Assembly (NCBI RefSeq): GCF_900114215.1
Contig: NZ_FOSG01000017.1
Location: forward strand, 62,001-126,000
Length of the DNA stretch: 64,000 nucleotides
From: Streptomyces mangrovi
Lineage (GTDB): Bacteria > Actinomycetota > Actinomycetes > Streptomycetales > Streptomycetaceae
Direction of reading: 5' to 3'
The notes beneath the pieces were generated by a model that saw only the letters and a list, made by a program, of their open reading frames with translations, was not told the DNA's origin and did not search any database. Both the position numbers and the translations under genes were made by a program. Every line of letters begins with the position of its first letter. Position 1 is the first letter of the stretch. Of this stretch, positions 42,817-51,410 are shown piece by piece.

Positions 42817-44639
42817 CCACACCCGAGGCGCGTGGCGGCCGGTCCTTCGCGGCGGACCCCGTCGTGGAGACGCCCGCCCCGCTTCCGCCCGTCTGGGCCG
42901 CCCAGCTGGTGAGCTGCGTGGTGGACGAGAACGTGGGGCTCCCCGACGCGGCACAGCTCACCTTCCGCGACCCCGACCACGAGTTCCTGAAGGCGACCGG
43001 CATCACCATCGGCACCCCGCTGCGGGTGTCGGTGGTGACCGTGTCCGGGCAGGCGCGCGAGCGGCTGTTCGACGGCGAGGTGACGGCCCTGGAGGTGGAC
43101 CGCGACCGCACGGGCTCGTTCACGGTGGTGCGCGCCTACTCCAGGGCGCACCGCCTCCAGCGGGGCCGGAAGGTGGTGGCCTACCGGAACATGACGGCCG
43201 CGGCGATCGTCCGCAAGGTGGCCGCCGGGGCCGGACTGACCTGCGGAACCGTGCAGGCCGCACCGGTCACCTACCGGCAGCTGTCGCAGGCGAACATCTC
43301 CGACTGGGACTTCCTGCAGTACCTGGCGGGCGAGAGCGGGGCACAGGTGCGCGTCGACGACCAGGGGCTGCTCCAGTTCACCCGGCCGCGGCCGGCCTCC
43401 GGCGCGCCCTCCCCCTCGACCCCGGCCACACGGCACCCGATGGTGCTGGAGTACGGCCGGAACCTGCTGGCACTGCGGGCCTCGCTGTCGGCCGCGGACG
43501 GGGCGTCGTCGGTGGAGGTGCGCGGCTGGGACGTCGCCACGAAACGGCCGCTGGTGTCCCGGCATCCGTCGGTGGACAGCGAGACGGCGATCCCGGGCCT
43601 GAGTCCGGCGATGAGCGCCCGGTTCGGCAAGGCGGCGAAACTGACCGTCACGGACACCCCGTACCGCACCCAGGCCGAGGCGACGGCGGTCGCGGGCGCC
43701 ACGGCCGCGCAGGTCGGCGCGGGCTTCGCCGAGCTGGAGGCGGTGGCCGAGGGCAATCCCCTGCTGCGGGCGGGCAGGCCCGTGGCGCTCGGCAACGTCG
43801 GGCAGGCGTTCTCCGGCCGCTACACGGCCACGGCGGTGCAGCACGTCCTGGACCCGCACGGCGGGTACCGGACGACGGTGTGGGTCAGCGCCAGCCCGGA
43901 CCGCTCCCTGACCGGCCTGGTGACCGGCGCCAACGCGCCGTCCCGCGGCCCGCGCATGCCGGGTCTGGCGATCGGCGTGGTGACGGACGTGCGCGAACCG
44001 GGCGGTGCCGAACGCGGTGCGGTACGGCTGAAGTTCCCCTGGCTGGACGACACCTACGTCACCGACTGGGTGCGCACCGTGCAGTGGGGTGGCGGGGGCG
44101 GCGGGGGCGTGGTCAGCCCTGAGGTCAACGACGAGGTCCTGGTCGGCTTCGAGCAGGGCCTGCTGGACAGCCCGTACGTCATCGGCGGGCTCTACAACGG
44201 CGTGGACCGGCCCTCGCCCCACGACGTGCCGCTGGTCGACGGCACCAGCGGGAAGGTCAACCGCCGCTCGGTGGTGTCGCGTTCGGGACACCGGGTGGAG
44301 CTGCTGGACGCGAGGGCCCCGGGGCCGTCCGGAGTGCGGCTCACCACCGGTGACGGGCGCCTGGAGGTGTTCCTCGACGACCGGCGAGGCCGGATCGAGC
44401 TGACGGTGCGCTCCGGAACGGGCCGGCAGCCCCTCACCTCCGTCCGGCTCGACGACAGGGGCATCGCCCTGGACGCGGGGCGGGGCGACGTGAGTGTGTC
44501 GGGCCGGAACGTGGACATCAACGGCAGCGCCGGGGTGAAGGTCGGCGGCCGTTCGGTCAGCGTCACCGGCAGCTCGGACGTCACCGTCGACGGCGGTCTG
44601 CTCGGCGTCCTCAAAGCCCGGCTCATCCGGATCAACTGA
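42813..44639 (+). CDS. VgrG-like spike protein (gp27-gp5 type)
   Basis: A 608-residue spike hub. The gp27-like N-terminal part contains VTALEVDRDRTGSFTVVRAY and the SDWDFLQYLAGESGAQVRVD segment. The OB-fold follows (GVVTDVREPGGAERGAVRLKFPWLDDTY is its first part), with VNDEVLVGFEQG. The C-terminal beta-helix is formed by short repeats such as GDVSVSGRNVDINGSAGVKV. No extra C-terminal effector domain is fused, so it is a structural spike. GTG at 42813 overlaps the LysM gene stop. It would trimerise at the distal tube end and receive the PAAR tip encoded next. Confidence 0.93.
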   Translation: MTTPEARGGRSFAADPVVETPAPLPPVWAAQLVSCVVDENVGLPDAAQLTFRDPDHEFLKATGITIGTPLRVSVVTVSGQARERLFDGEVTALEVDRDRTGSFTVVRAYSRAHRLQRGRKVVAYRNMTAAAIVRKVAAGAGLTCGTVQAAPVTYRQLSQANISDWDFLQYLAGESGAQVRVDDQGLLQFTRPRPASGAPSPSTPATRHPMVLEYGRNLLALRASLSAADGASSVEVRGWDVATKRPLVSRHPSVDSETAIPGLSPAMSARFGKAAKLTVTDTPYRTQAEATAVAGATAAQVGAGFAELEAVAEGNPLLRAGRPVALGNVGQAFSGRYTATAVQHVLDPHGGYRTTVWVSASPDRSLTGLVTGANAPSRGPRMPGLAIGVVTDVREPGGAERGAVRLKFPWLDDTYVTDWVRTVQWGGGGGGGVVSPEVNDEVLVGFEQGLLDSPYVIGGLYNGVDRPSPHDVPLVDGTSGKVNRRSVVSRSGHRVELLDARAPGPSGVRLTTGDGRLEVFLDDRRGRIELTVRSGTGRQPLTSVRLDDRGIALDAGRGDVSVSGRNVDINGSAGVKVGGRSVSVTGSSDVTVDGGLLGVLKARLIRIN

Positions 44640-44680
44640 CCCCTGTCCGCCCTCACCCGACACTCCCCGAGGAGCACCGC

Positions 44681-44998
44681 ATGCCAGCCGCAGCCCGCAC
44701 CGGCGACCCCACCGACCACGGTGGCCGGATCACCACCCCGCCGCCCGGCGCCGCCGCGGCGGTGGCGCGCGTGCTGATCGGCGGCCGCCCCGCCGCCGTC
44801 GTGGGCAGCCTGGTCGTCTGCCCGGTCCCCCAGCACGCGGCCCTGGGGCCGGTCAACGTGATCAAGCCCGACCCGGCCGCGCTCGCCGCGGGCACGGTGC
44901 TCGTCGGCGGTCTGCCGGCCGCGCGGGCGCGCGGGCGGAGCGTGTGCGGCGCGACGGTCCTGACCGGCGCCGTGAACGTCCTGATCGGGGGCGCGTGA
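44681..44998 (+). CDS. PAAR-domain spike tip
   Basis: A 105-residue PAAR-like protein that would form the sharp tip on the spike trimer. GDPTDHGGRITTPPPGAA and repeated VLIGGRPAAVVGS / VLVGGLPAARARG / VNVLIGGA strands define the fold. His and Cys residues for metal binding are available (DHGG, VVCPVPQH, SVCGAT). ATG at 44681 follows GAGGAG. Its stop overlaps the gp25 start by one base (TGATG). No effector extension is present. Confidence 0.92.
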   Translation: MPAAARTGDPTDHGGRITTPPPGAAAAVARVLIGGRPAAVVGSLVVCPVPQHAALGPVNVIKPDPAALAAGTVLVGGLPAARARGRSVCGATVLTGAVNVLIGGA

Positions 44999-45420
44999 TG
45001 AGCGAGCGGTTCATCGGCCGCGGCTGGGCGTTCCCGCTGCGGGTCGGGCCGACCGGCGGGATCGGCATGGTCGAGAGGGATCGGGAGATCGAGGAGGCGA
45101 TCCGCCTGGTGCTCGGCACCGCGCCCGGCGAGCGCCCCATGCGCCCCGAGTTCGGCTGCGGCATCCACGACTACGTCTTCGCCCCCGGCGACGGCGCCAC
45201 CGCCGGGCGCGTCGCACAGCAGGTGCGCGAGGCCCTCCAGCGGTGGGAGCCGCGCATCGCGGTGGACGACGTGGTGGTCGCCTTCGACACCGTCGAGGCC
45301 GGCACCCTCTACATCGACGTGCGCTACACCGTGCGCTCCACCAACGACCGGCGCAACCTGGTCTTCCCCTTCTACACGATCCCCTCCGACGAGGGGTCCG
45401 GGGAGAGGGGCGCCGACTGA
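44998..45420 (+). CDS. Baseplate wedge protein gp25-like
   Basis: A 140-residue gp25/GPW family protein. The core signature, EEAIRLVLGTAPGERPMRPEF followed by GCGIHDYVFAPGD, is diagnostic; the conserved EFGCG stretch forms the core bundle that nucleates sheath assembly. ATG at 44998 overlaps the PAAR stop, and its stop overlaps the baseplate J start (TGATG). It is a highly confident structural component of the baseplate. Confidence 0.94.
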   Translation: MSERFIGRGWAFPLRVGPTGGIGMVERDREIEEAIRLVLGTAPGERPMRPEFGCGIHDYVFAPGDGATAGRVAQQVREALQRWEPRIAVDDVVVAFDTVEAGTLYIDVRYTVRSTNDRRNLVFPFYTIPSDEGSGERGAD

Positions 45421-47375
45421 TGGCCCTGCCCTCCCCCAACCTGGACGACCGGCGCTTCCAGCAGCTCGTCGACGAGGCGAAGCGGTACGTGCGGCAGCGC
45501 GCGCCGGAGTGGACCGACCACAACGTCTCCGACCCGGGCGTCACCCTGATCGAGACGTTCGCCCACCTCGTGGACCAGCTGCTGTACCGGCTGAACCGGG
45601 TCCCGGACAAGAACTACACCGCGTTCCTCGACCTGCTGGGCGTCCGCCTGTTCCCGCCGGCCGCGGCCGTGGCGGAGGTCGACTTCCACCTGTCGGCGCC
45701 GCAGCCCGACACGGTGGTGCTGCCCGCGGGTACCGAGGTGACCACCGCGCGCGGCGAGACGGACGAGGCCGTGGTGTTCACGACCACGGACGAACTGCGC
45801 ATCGCGCCGAGCGAACTGACGCGACTGGTGACCGCGCCCCGGACCGGCGACCAGACCGACCGGACCGGCACGCTCGCCGAGGGCCGCGACGTGCCCTGCT
45901 TCCAGGCGGTGCCGGAGCCGGGCGACGCGCTGCTGTTCGGCCTGCCGACGGCGGTGCCGCGCTGCATCGTCGCGGTGCGGCTGGACAGCCGCGTGGAGGG
46001 CGTCGGCGTGGACCCGCGCCAGCCCCCGCTGGTGTGGGAGGCGTGGAACGGCGGCGGCTGGCAGGTGTGCGAGACCGGCACGGACACCACCGGCGGGCTG
46101 AACCGGCCCGGTGAGGTGATCGTGTACGTACCGGCCGGGCACACGGCGTCGGTGATCGGCGGGACGCGGGCCGGCTGGCTGCGCTGCCGCGTCACCGAGG
46201 CGGAGCCGGGCCAGCCGTTCTACTCCCAGTCCCCGACGGTGCGCGAGGCGGCCGTGTTCACCGTGGGCGGCACCATGTCCGTCGAGCACGCCGAGACCGT
46301 GACCGACGTGCCGCTCGGCATCTCGGAAGGGGTCGCCGGACAGACGTTCCGGCTCGGCCGCCCGCCGGTCCTCCTCGACGGCGAACCACCCGTGGTGGAG
46401 GTGTCCTCGGGCGAGGGGTGGCAGCGCTGGGAGGTGGTGGAGCACTTCGGCCGTTCCGGGCCCGCCGACCGGCACGTCCGCGTGGACGCCACCACCGGCG
46501 AGTTCGCCTTCCCGCCCGTACTGCGCGAGCCGGACGGCACGCTGCGGCAGTGCGGCGCCGTGCCGCCCAAGGGCGCCCGGGTGCAAGTGGCCCGCTACCG
46601 CACCGGCGGCGGCCCGGCGGGCAACGTCGCCCGCGGCGCGATCCGCGTGCTGCGCAGCTCCGTTCCGTACGTCGCGCGGGTCGTCAACCGGGAGGCGGCG
46701 CGCGGCGGCGTCGCCGGCGAGACCGTCGCCAACGCCAAGCTGCGCGCGCCGGAGGCGCTGCGGATGCAGGAGCGCGCGGTGACCGCCGAGGACTACGAGA
46801 TCATCGGCCGCCAGGCGGCGCCCTCGGTGCGCCGGGTCCGCTGCCTGCCCGCCGGCGGCGCGGGTGCGGTACGGGTCCTGGTGGTGCCGGACGCGGTCGC
46901 CGACGAGGACGGCCGGCTCCGTTTCGAGCAGCTGATCCCCTCCGAGCAGGTGCTCCGGGCGATCACCGCGAGTCTGGACGAGCGGCGCCTGATCGGTACC
47001 CGCCTCGTCGTGGAGCCGCCGGTCTACCAGGGCGTCACCGTGGTGGCCCGGCTCTCGGCGGCGCCGGACGACACCGACCGGGTGCGCGACGCGGCGCTCA
47101 CCGCGCTGTTCGGGTACCTCGACCCGCTGCGCGGCGGCCCCGACGGCACCGGGTGGCCGTTCGGGCGGCCGGTGCAGTACGGGGAGGTCTTCGGCGTGCT
47201 GCAACGCGCGACCGGCAACGCGCTGGTGGAGGACGTCCGGCTGTTTCCCGCCGATCCGGTCACCGGGCGGCGCGGCGCGCCGGCGGACCGCGTCGACGTG
47301 GCCGCGGGCGCACTGGTCTTCTCCCACCAGCACCAGGTGGCCGTCACGGCCGTCGAGCCGGAGGCACGGGGATGA
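45420..47375 (+). CDS. Baseplate J-like protein (gp6/Pvc11 type)
   Basis: A 651-residue baseplate wedge protein. The N-terminus has EWTDHNVSDPGVTLIETFAH and LYRLNRVPDKNYTAFLDLLG, both typical of large eCIS baseplate J proteins. The C-terminal third carries the J-domain core (RMQERAVTAEDYEIIGRQA). ATG at 45420 shares a base with the gp25 stop, and the stop is overlapped by the tail protein I gene (ATGA). Several copies would form the ring that holds the sheath in the extended state until firing. Confidence 0.92.
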   Translation: MALPSPNLDDRRFQQLVDEAKRYVRQRAPEWTDHNVSDPGVTLIETFAHLVDQLLYRLNRVPDKNYTAFLDLLGVRLFPPAAAVAEVDFHLSAPQPDTVVLPAGTEVTTARGETDEAVVFTTTDELRIAPSELTRLVTAPRTGDQTDRTGTLAEGRDVPCFQAVPEPGDALLFGLPTAVPRCIVAVRLDSRVEGVGVDPRQPPLVWEAWNGGGWQVCETGTDTTGGLNRPGEVIVYVPAGHTASVIGGTRAGWLRCRVTEAEPGQPFYSQSPTVREAAVFTVGGTMSVEHAETVTDVPLGISEGVAGQTFRLGRPPVLLDGEPPVVEVSSGEGWQRWEVVEHFGRSGPADRHVRVDATTGEFAFPPVLREPDGTLRQCGAVPPKGARVQVARYRTGGGPAGNVARGAIRVLRSSVPYVARVVNREAARGGVAGETVANAKLRAPEALRMQERAVTAEDYEIIGRQAAPSVRRVRCLPAGGAGAVRVLVVPDAVADEDGRLRFEQLIPSEQVLRAITASLDERRLIGTRLVVEPPVYQGVTVVARLSAAPDDTDRVRDAALTALFGYLDPLRGGPDGTGWPFGRPVQYGEVFGVLQRATGNALVEDVRLFPADPVTGRRGAPADRVDVAAGALVFSHQHQVAVTAVEPEARG

Positions 47376-47935
47376 GCCGCGCCGCCGTACCCGGACTGCC
47401 GAGCAGGTACCCGATCGGCGGGCAACTGCCCGCCCTGTACGCCGACGACGACTTCGCGCAGCGGTTCACCGCCGGTCTCGACACCGTCCTCGCGCCGGTC
47501 TTCGCGACCCTCGACAACCTGCCCGCCTACCTCGACCCCCGGGTGGCTCCGGCCGACTTCCTGGCCTGGCTGGCGTCGTGGGTGGGCGCCGACGACGACC
47601 CGCGGTGGCCCGTGGAGTCGCGCCGCGAGGCGGTCGTCCGCGCGGTGGAACTGCACCGGTGGCGCGGCACCGGGCGCGGTCTGGTCGAGGGCCTGCGGCT
47701 CGCACTCGGCGTACACGCCGAGGTGACCGGGGACGGCGGGGCGGCCTGGTCGAGCACCGCCGGTGCCGACTTCCCGCCCGAACCACCCGCCGGGGCCCTG
47801 GTCCGGGTGTGGCCGGGCCGTGGGAGGGGGGTGGACCCGGACCGGGTCCACGAGATCGTCCGGGCCATGTGCCCGGTGCACACCGTCTGCCGGGTGGAGG
47901 TCCTGCCCGGCCCGCCCGCCGACGAAGGGAGGTGA
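47372..47935 (+). CDS. Phage tail protein I-like baseplate protein (Pvc12-like)
   Basis: A 187-residue protein. YPIGGQLPALYADDDFAQRF and LPAYLDPRVAPADFLAWLAS, followed by RRAV-type VELHRWRGTGRGLVEGL, match the P2 gpI/Pvc12 family that completes the baseplate wedge. The start ATG at 47372 overlaps the baseplate J stop. In this cluster it is shorter than Photorhabdus Pvc12, with no obvious extension. No fibre gene follows it, which agrees with an intracellular rather than host-targeting particle. Confidence 0.88.
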   Translation: MSRAAVPGLPSRYPIGGQLPALYADDDFAQRFTAGLDTVLAPVFATLDNLPAYLDPRVAPADFLAWLASWVGADDDPRWPVESRREAVVRAVELHRWRGTGRGLVEGLRLALGVHAEVTGDGGAAWSSTAGADFPPEPPAGALVRVWPGRGRGVDPDRVHEIVRAMCPVHTVCRVEVLPGPPADEGR

Positions 47936-47939
47936 CGTC

Positions 47940-49049
47940 ATGCACGTGTGTCCCGCGTGCGGGACGTCCAACGGCCCCGGAGACGACTTCTGCGGCAACT
48001 GCGGCGCCTACCTGGGCTGGTCGGACACCCCGCCCGCTCCGGGCACGCGCTCGGAGCAGGCGGCACCGCCGGAGCCCGCACCCGCGCCCGCGCCCGCGCC
48101 GCCTCCGGCGGAGAAGCCCGCGTCCGCCGCAGGCGGCGCGGGCCCCGGCGCCGAACCCGGCCGGGAGGAGGACACGAGCCCTCCCCCGCGGACCGGTCCC
48201 GGCCGGGACCTCACCGGGCCCCCGGCCCCTGCCCCTGCCCCTGCCCCTGCCCCCAAGACGGCGACGCCGGACCCCGTGGTGCCCGTACGCCCCGCGAAGC
48301 CGGTGGCCCCGCGCCCCGTCGTACGCCCTGCGGCGGTGCCGGACGAGGCGGCGGGGACGCCCTGCCACGCCTGCGGCACGCCCAACCCGCCGGGCCGCCG
48401 GTTCTGCCGGCGCTGCGCGGCGGCGCTGAACCCCGCCGCCGATCCCGCCCCGCCGCCGTGGTGGCGGACCGTGTGGCCGCCGCGCCGCCGGGCGCGGGCG
48501 GGCTCGGGCCGGGCGGTGAGGTTCCTGGTGACTCTGGCCGCGGTGGCGGCTGTGTGCGCGGGCGCTCTTCTGCTGCTGCCGGCCGGGCGCACCGTGTTCG
48601 AGGATGCCCGGGACAAGATGAGCAAACCCGGACCCGTGACCCCGGTGGACATCGAGGCGAGCGCCGAGCTCCCCCGGCACCCGGCGGTGAACACCACGGA
48701 CGGGGTGAGCAACCGCTACTGGGGCGCGCCCGCGCCGGGCGCCTCGGTGACCTACACCTTCCGCGAGCCGTTCCGGCTGGTCGATCTGATCATCATCAAC
48801 GGTGCGTCCAAGTCCCCCGAGGATTACGCCCGACAGGCACGCGCGCTCCGTCTGGATCTGGAGGTGACGGAGCAGGACGGCACGAGGCACCGCGAGGAAC
48901 TCACCCTCGGCGACAAACCGGGCCCGCAGACGTTCCCCCTCGGGATCAGCGACGTGAAGACGGTGCGTCTGGTCCTGCGCTCGGCCGTCGACCTGACCGC
49001 GGACCGTCACCTGGCCCTGGCTGAGGTGGAGTTCTTCCAAAGGGGCTGA
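47940..49049 (+). CDS. Zinc-ribbon membrane protein with C-terminal discoidin-like domain (possible CisA-type anchor)
   Basis: A 369-residue protein with two double-cysteine zinc-ribbon pairs, CPACGTSNGPGDDFCGNCG (residues ~4-22) and CHACGTPNPPGRRFCRRC (~142-159). Pro/Ala-rich linkers and one transmembrane helix (VRFLVTLAAVAAVCAGALLL) follow. The ~150-residue extracytoplasmic domain resembles NADase-type or discoidin glycan-binding modules (NRYWGAPAPGASVTYTFREP). ATG at 47940 follows GGGAGGTGA, four bases after the tail protein I stop. A cluster-encoded membrane protein, CisA, has been described for Streptomyces cytoplasmic injection systems as linking particles to the membrane; this gene has the right architecture and place, but identity is inferred. 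Confidence 0.75.
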   Translation: MHVCPACGTSNGPGDDFCGNCGAYLGWSDTPPAPGTRSEQAAPPEPAPAPAPAPPPAEKPASAAGGAGPGAEPGREEDTSPPPRTGPGRDLTGPPAPAPAPAPAPKTATPDPVVPVRPAKPVAPRPVVRPAAVPDEAAGTPCHACGTPNPPGRRFCRRCAAALNPAADPAPPPWWRTVWPPRRRARAGSGRAVRFLVTLAAVAAVCAGALLLLPAGRTVFEDARDKMSKPGPVTPVDIEASAELPRHPAVNTTDGVSNRYWGAPAPGASVTYTFREPFRLVDLIIINGASKSPEDYARQARALRLDLEVTEQDGTRHREELTLGDKPGPQTFPLGISDVKTVRLVLRSAVDLTADRHLALAEVEFFQRG

Positions 49050-49143
49050 TCCCGCGCCGCCCCGCGCCCGGCGGGGATGTCAGCCGTCCGGCGGGCAGCG
49101 GGCCTGCGCTCTCCTCGTCCTGCCCCGGACGCGGACGCCCCGG

Positions 49144-50514
49144 TCACCGCCGCGCGGCCTCGTCCAGGCCGCAGCGGCGCTGGAAGGCGACGGCGACGGC
49201 CATCAGCACGGCGGGGAGGACGGTGAAGCCCAGGAGCAGTGCCGTGAGCGCGGAGTCCGGCTGCGCCACGGTGTGCCCCTCCGTGGTGGCGACGAAGCCG
49301 CCGACGGCGAGGGCCGCGGAGTACACGTAGGGTCCGAGAGCCGTCCCCGTCGCCTCGGTGGCCGTCCAGACGCCGGTGTACGCGCCGGCGCGGGCCGTGC
49401 CCCGGGTCTCCGCCGCGGCCACCGCGTCCGGCACCATCGAGAAGGCCAGCAGCTGCAGCCCGGCGAAGGCGGTGCCGAGGGCCACCACCACCACGACCGT
49501 GAAGGCCACACCGGCCCTCCCGCCCAGCAGCAGTGCCAGCGAACCGGCGATGAACACCCCCTGCGCCAGCAGCAGTCCGCGCTGCTTGCCCGTCCGGCGC
49601 GACAGCCACAGCCAGCCGGGCCCGGCGATCACGGCCGGGGCGAGGAAGCCGCCCATGAAGACGGTGGTGAGACCGCCGTCCCCGAAGACGTACCGGGTGT
49701 AGAAGGGCAGCGCCGCGAGGAAGAGGTGCGTGGTGGTCCCGGTGAACAGGTAGGAGAGCACCAGCGCCCGGAAGTCGCGGTCCCGCCCGGCCAGACGCAG
49801 GTCGGCCAGGACGGAGTGCGCGTGCCCGCCGGGCGGGCGGAAGCCGCAGCGGCCGGTGAGCCGCCGGACGCCGGTGAGGCCGATGACCCCGGAGACGGCC
49901 ATGCCCACCGCCAGCAGCGCCGCCATCCGGGAGTAGTCCCCGCGGCCCCCCGAGGCGACCAGGGCCGGCGCGGCGACCCCGGAGGCGAGCAGCCCCAGGG
50001 TCAGGAAGAGCATCCGGAACATGAAGACCCGGGTGCGCTCGTGGTAGCCGATCCGCAGGTCGGAGGGCGTCGTCAGATACGGCACCTGGAAACACGCGAA
50101 GAGCAGGTTGCCGGCGATGAACCAGCCGCCGACCCACAGCGCGGCCCCCGGCCCGGTGAGACCGGCGGGCACGGTGAACAGGGCCGCCAGGGAGAGCGGC
50201 AGCAGCAGTCCCCAGCGGAGCATGCCCCGCCGGTGCCCGGCGCGGCGGGCCTGCCGGTCGGAGAGCGTGCCCAGCAGCGGGTGGACCACCGCGTCGACGA
50301 TCTTCGGCACCAGGAGCGTCAGTCCGGCCAGGAACGGCGAGACGCCCAGTGTGTGGGTGAGGAAGTACAGCAGGAGCAGCCCGGGGACGGTGACCCACAC
50401 GCCCATGCCGACCGAGCCGGTGGCGTACGCCACGAGGTCGCCGGCCCGCGCCCGCCGCGGGGGTCCGGCCGGCTCGGCGGCCTCCCGCATCGGCGGGGCG
50501 GGGACGGCGGTCAC
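49144..50514 (-). CDS. MFS transporter (GPH/MelB-like)
   Basis: A 456-residue membrane protein with about twelve hydrophobic segments and the cytoplasmic-loop motif KIVDAVVHPLLGTLSDRQAR (loop 2-3), characteristic of the glycoside-pentoside-hexuronide/MelB branch. The start is GTG at 50514, overlapping the SDR gene stop (GTGA), so it is the last gene of the FMO-SDR-MFS operon. Import of the operon's substrate or export of a product are both possible; MelB relatives are cation symporters for sugars, but many actinobacterial members are unassigned. Confidence 0.82.
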   Translation of the reverse strand: MTAVPAPPMREAAEPAGPPRRARAGDLVAYATGSVGMGVWVTVPGLLLLYFLTHTLGVSPFLAGLTLLVPKIVDAVVHPLLGTLSDRQARRAGHRRGMLRWGLLLPLSLAALFTVPAGLTGPGAALWVGGWFIAGNLLFACFQVPYLTTPSDLRIGYHERTRVFMFRMLFLTLGLLASGVAAPALVASGGRGDYSRMAALLAVGMAVSGVIGLTGVRRLTGRCGFRPPGGHAHSVLADLRLAGRDRDFRALVLSYLFTGTTTHLFLAALPFYTRYVFGDGGLTTVFMGGFLAPAVIAGPGWLWLSRRTGKQRGLLLAQGVFIAGSLALLLGGRAGVAFTVVVVVALGTAFAGLQLLAFSMVPDAVAAAETRGTARAGAYTGVWTATEATGTALGPYVYSAALAVGGFVATTEGHTVAQPDSALTALLLGFTVLPAVLMAVAVAFQRRCGLDEAARR

Positions 50515-51410
50515 GGCCGGCCTCCGTGGCGCCGGAGGACACCGGCGGCCGGCTCCGCGCCGTCGAGGGCGCCGGACCGGACGCGGCCGGCCAGGGTGCG
50601 GGCGACGATCCGGTCGGTCAGCGACGGCAGATGGCGGGCCAGGAAGATCTCCACCGCTCCTCGCCGGGTGGTGGCCAGGTCGCGGCGGACCCGGCGGCCG
50701 AGCCCGGCTCGGAGCACCGTCTCCACCACGCCTTCCAGCGGCTCGTACCGGCTCATCCCCTCCAGTGACAGCCCGGCCGCGGCGGTCGAGTCGTGGATGG
50801 GGCTGCGCACCGCCGAGGGGTAGACGCAGCTGACGCCGACATGGGTGCCGATCTCCAGGCGGAGCGCGTCGGCGTACGCCACCAGCGCGCGCTTGGAGGC
50901 GCCGTACGCGGCCGCCAGGGGCAGCTGCAGGACGGCCATCCGCGAGGAGAGCATGACGACCCGGCCCCGGGAGGCCACGAGGGCGTCCACGCAGGCGGCC
51001 GTCACGCGCCAGGTGCCGAGCAGGTTGATGTCGAGCTGGCGGCGGACCTCGGGGCCGGGCGGGAGTTCGGCCGGAGCGGGTCCGCCGATCCCCGCGTTGT
51101 TGATCAGCAGGTCCAGGCCTCCGAGCCGGGCGAGGGCGCCCGCCACCGCGCCGGACACGGCGTCTTCGTCGGTGATGTCGCAGGCCAGGACCTCGACCGG
51201 GTCGTCCGGCCCGGGTGCGAGGTCCAGACCGACGACGTGCGCGCCGAGCTCCGCGAGCCGGGCGGAGAGCGCCCGGCCGAAGGTGCCGGACGCGCCCGTG
51301 ACGAGAACGCGCAGGCCGCGCGCGTCGCGGCGGCCGCCCCTCAGCAGGACGGCGAGAGCGGCCCCGGGAGAAGTGCGGACGGTCGCGGTGGTGTGGGGGC
51401 CGGTGTTCAT
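50511..51410 (-). CDS. Short-chain dehydrogenase/reductase (classical SDR)
   Basis: A 299-residue NAD(P)-dependent oxidoreductase. The nucleotide motif VTGASGTFGRALSARL, LLINNAGIGG, and the catalytic Ser-Tyr-Lys arrangement (VVMLSSRMAVLQLPLAAAYGASKRAL) are complete. The C-terminal ~60 residues fit SDRs that act on hydrophobic alcohols or ketones. ATG at 51410 overlaps the stop of the monooxygenase gene (ATGA). Coupling with a Baeyer-Villiger-type enzyme suggests alcohol to ketone conversion followed by ketone oxygenation; direction and substrate are inferred. Confidence 0.88.
   Translation of the reverse strand: MNTGPHTTATVRTSPGAALAVLLRGGRRDARGLRVLVTGASGTFGRALSARLAELGAHVVGLDLAPGPDDPVEVLACDITDEDAVSGAVAGALARLGGLDLLINNAGIGGPAPAELPPGPEVRRQLDINLLGTWRVTAACVDALVASRGRVVMLSSRMAVLQLPLAAAYGASKRALVAYADALRLEIGTHVGVSCVYPSAVRSPIHDSTAAAGLSLEGMSRYEPLEGVVETVLRAGLGRRVRRDLATTRRGAVEIFLARHLPSLTDRIVARTLAGRVRSGALDGAEPAAGVLRRHGGRP

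Noticed and set aside
48222..48252. CCCCTG tandem repeat near the zinc-ribbon gene
   Set aside because: In-frame coding of a Pro-Ala linker; ordinary low-complexity slippage.
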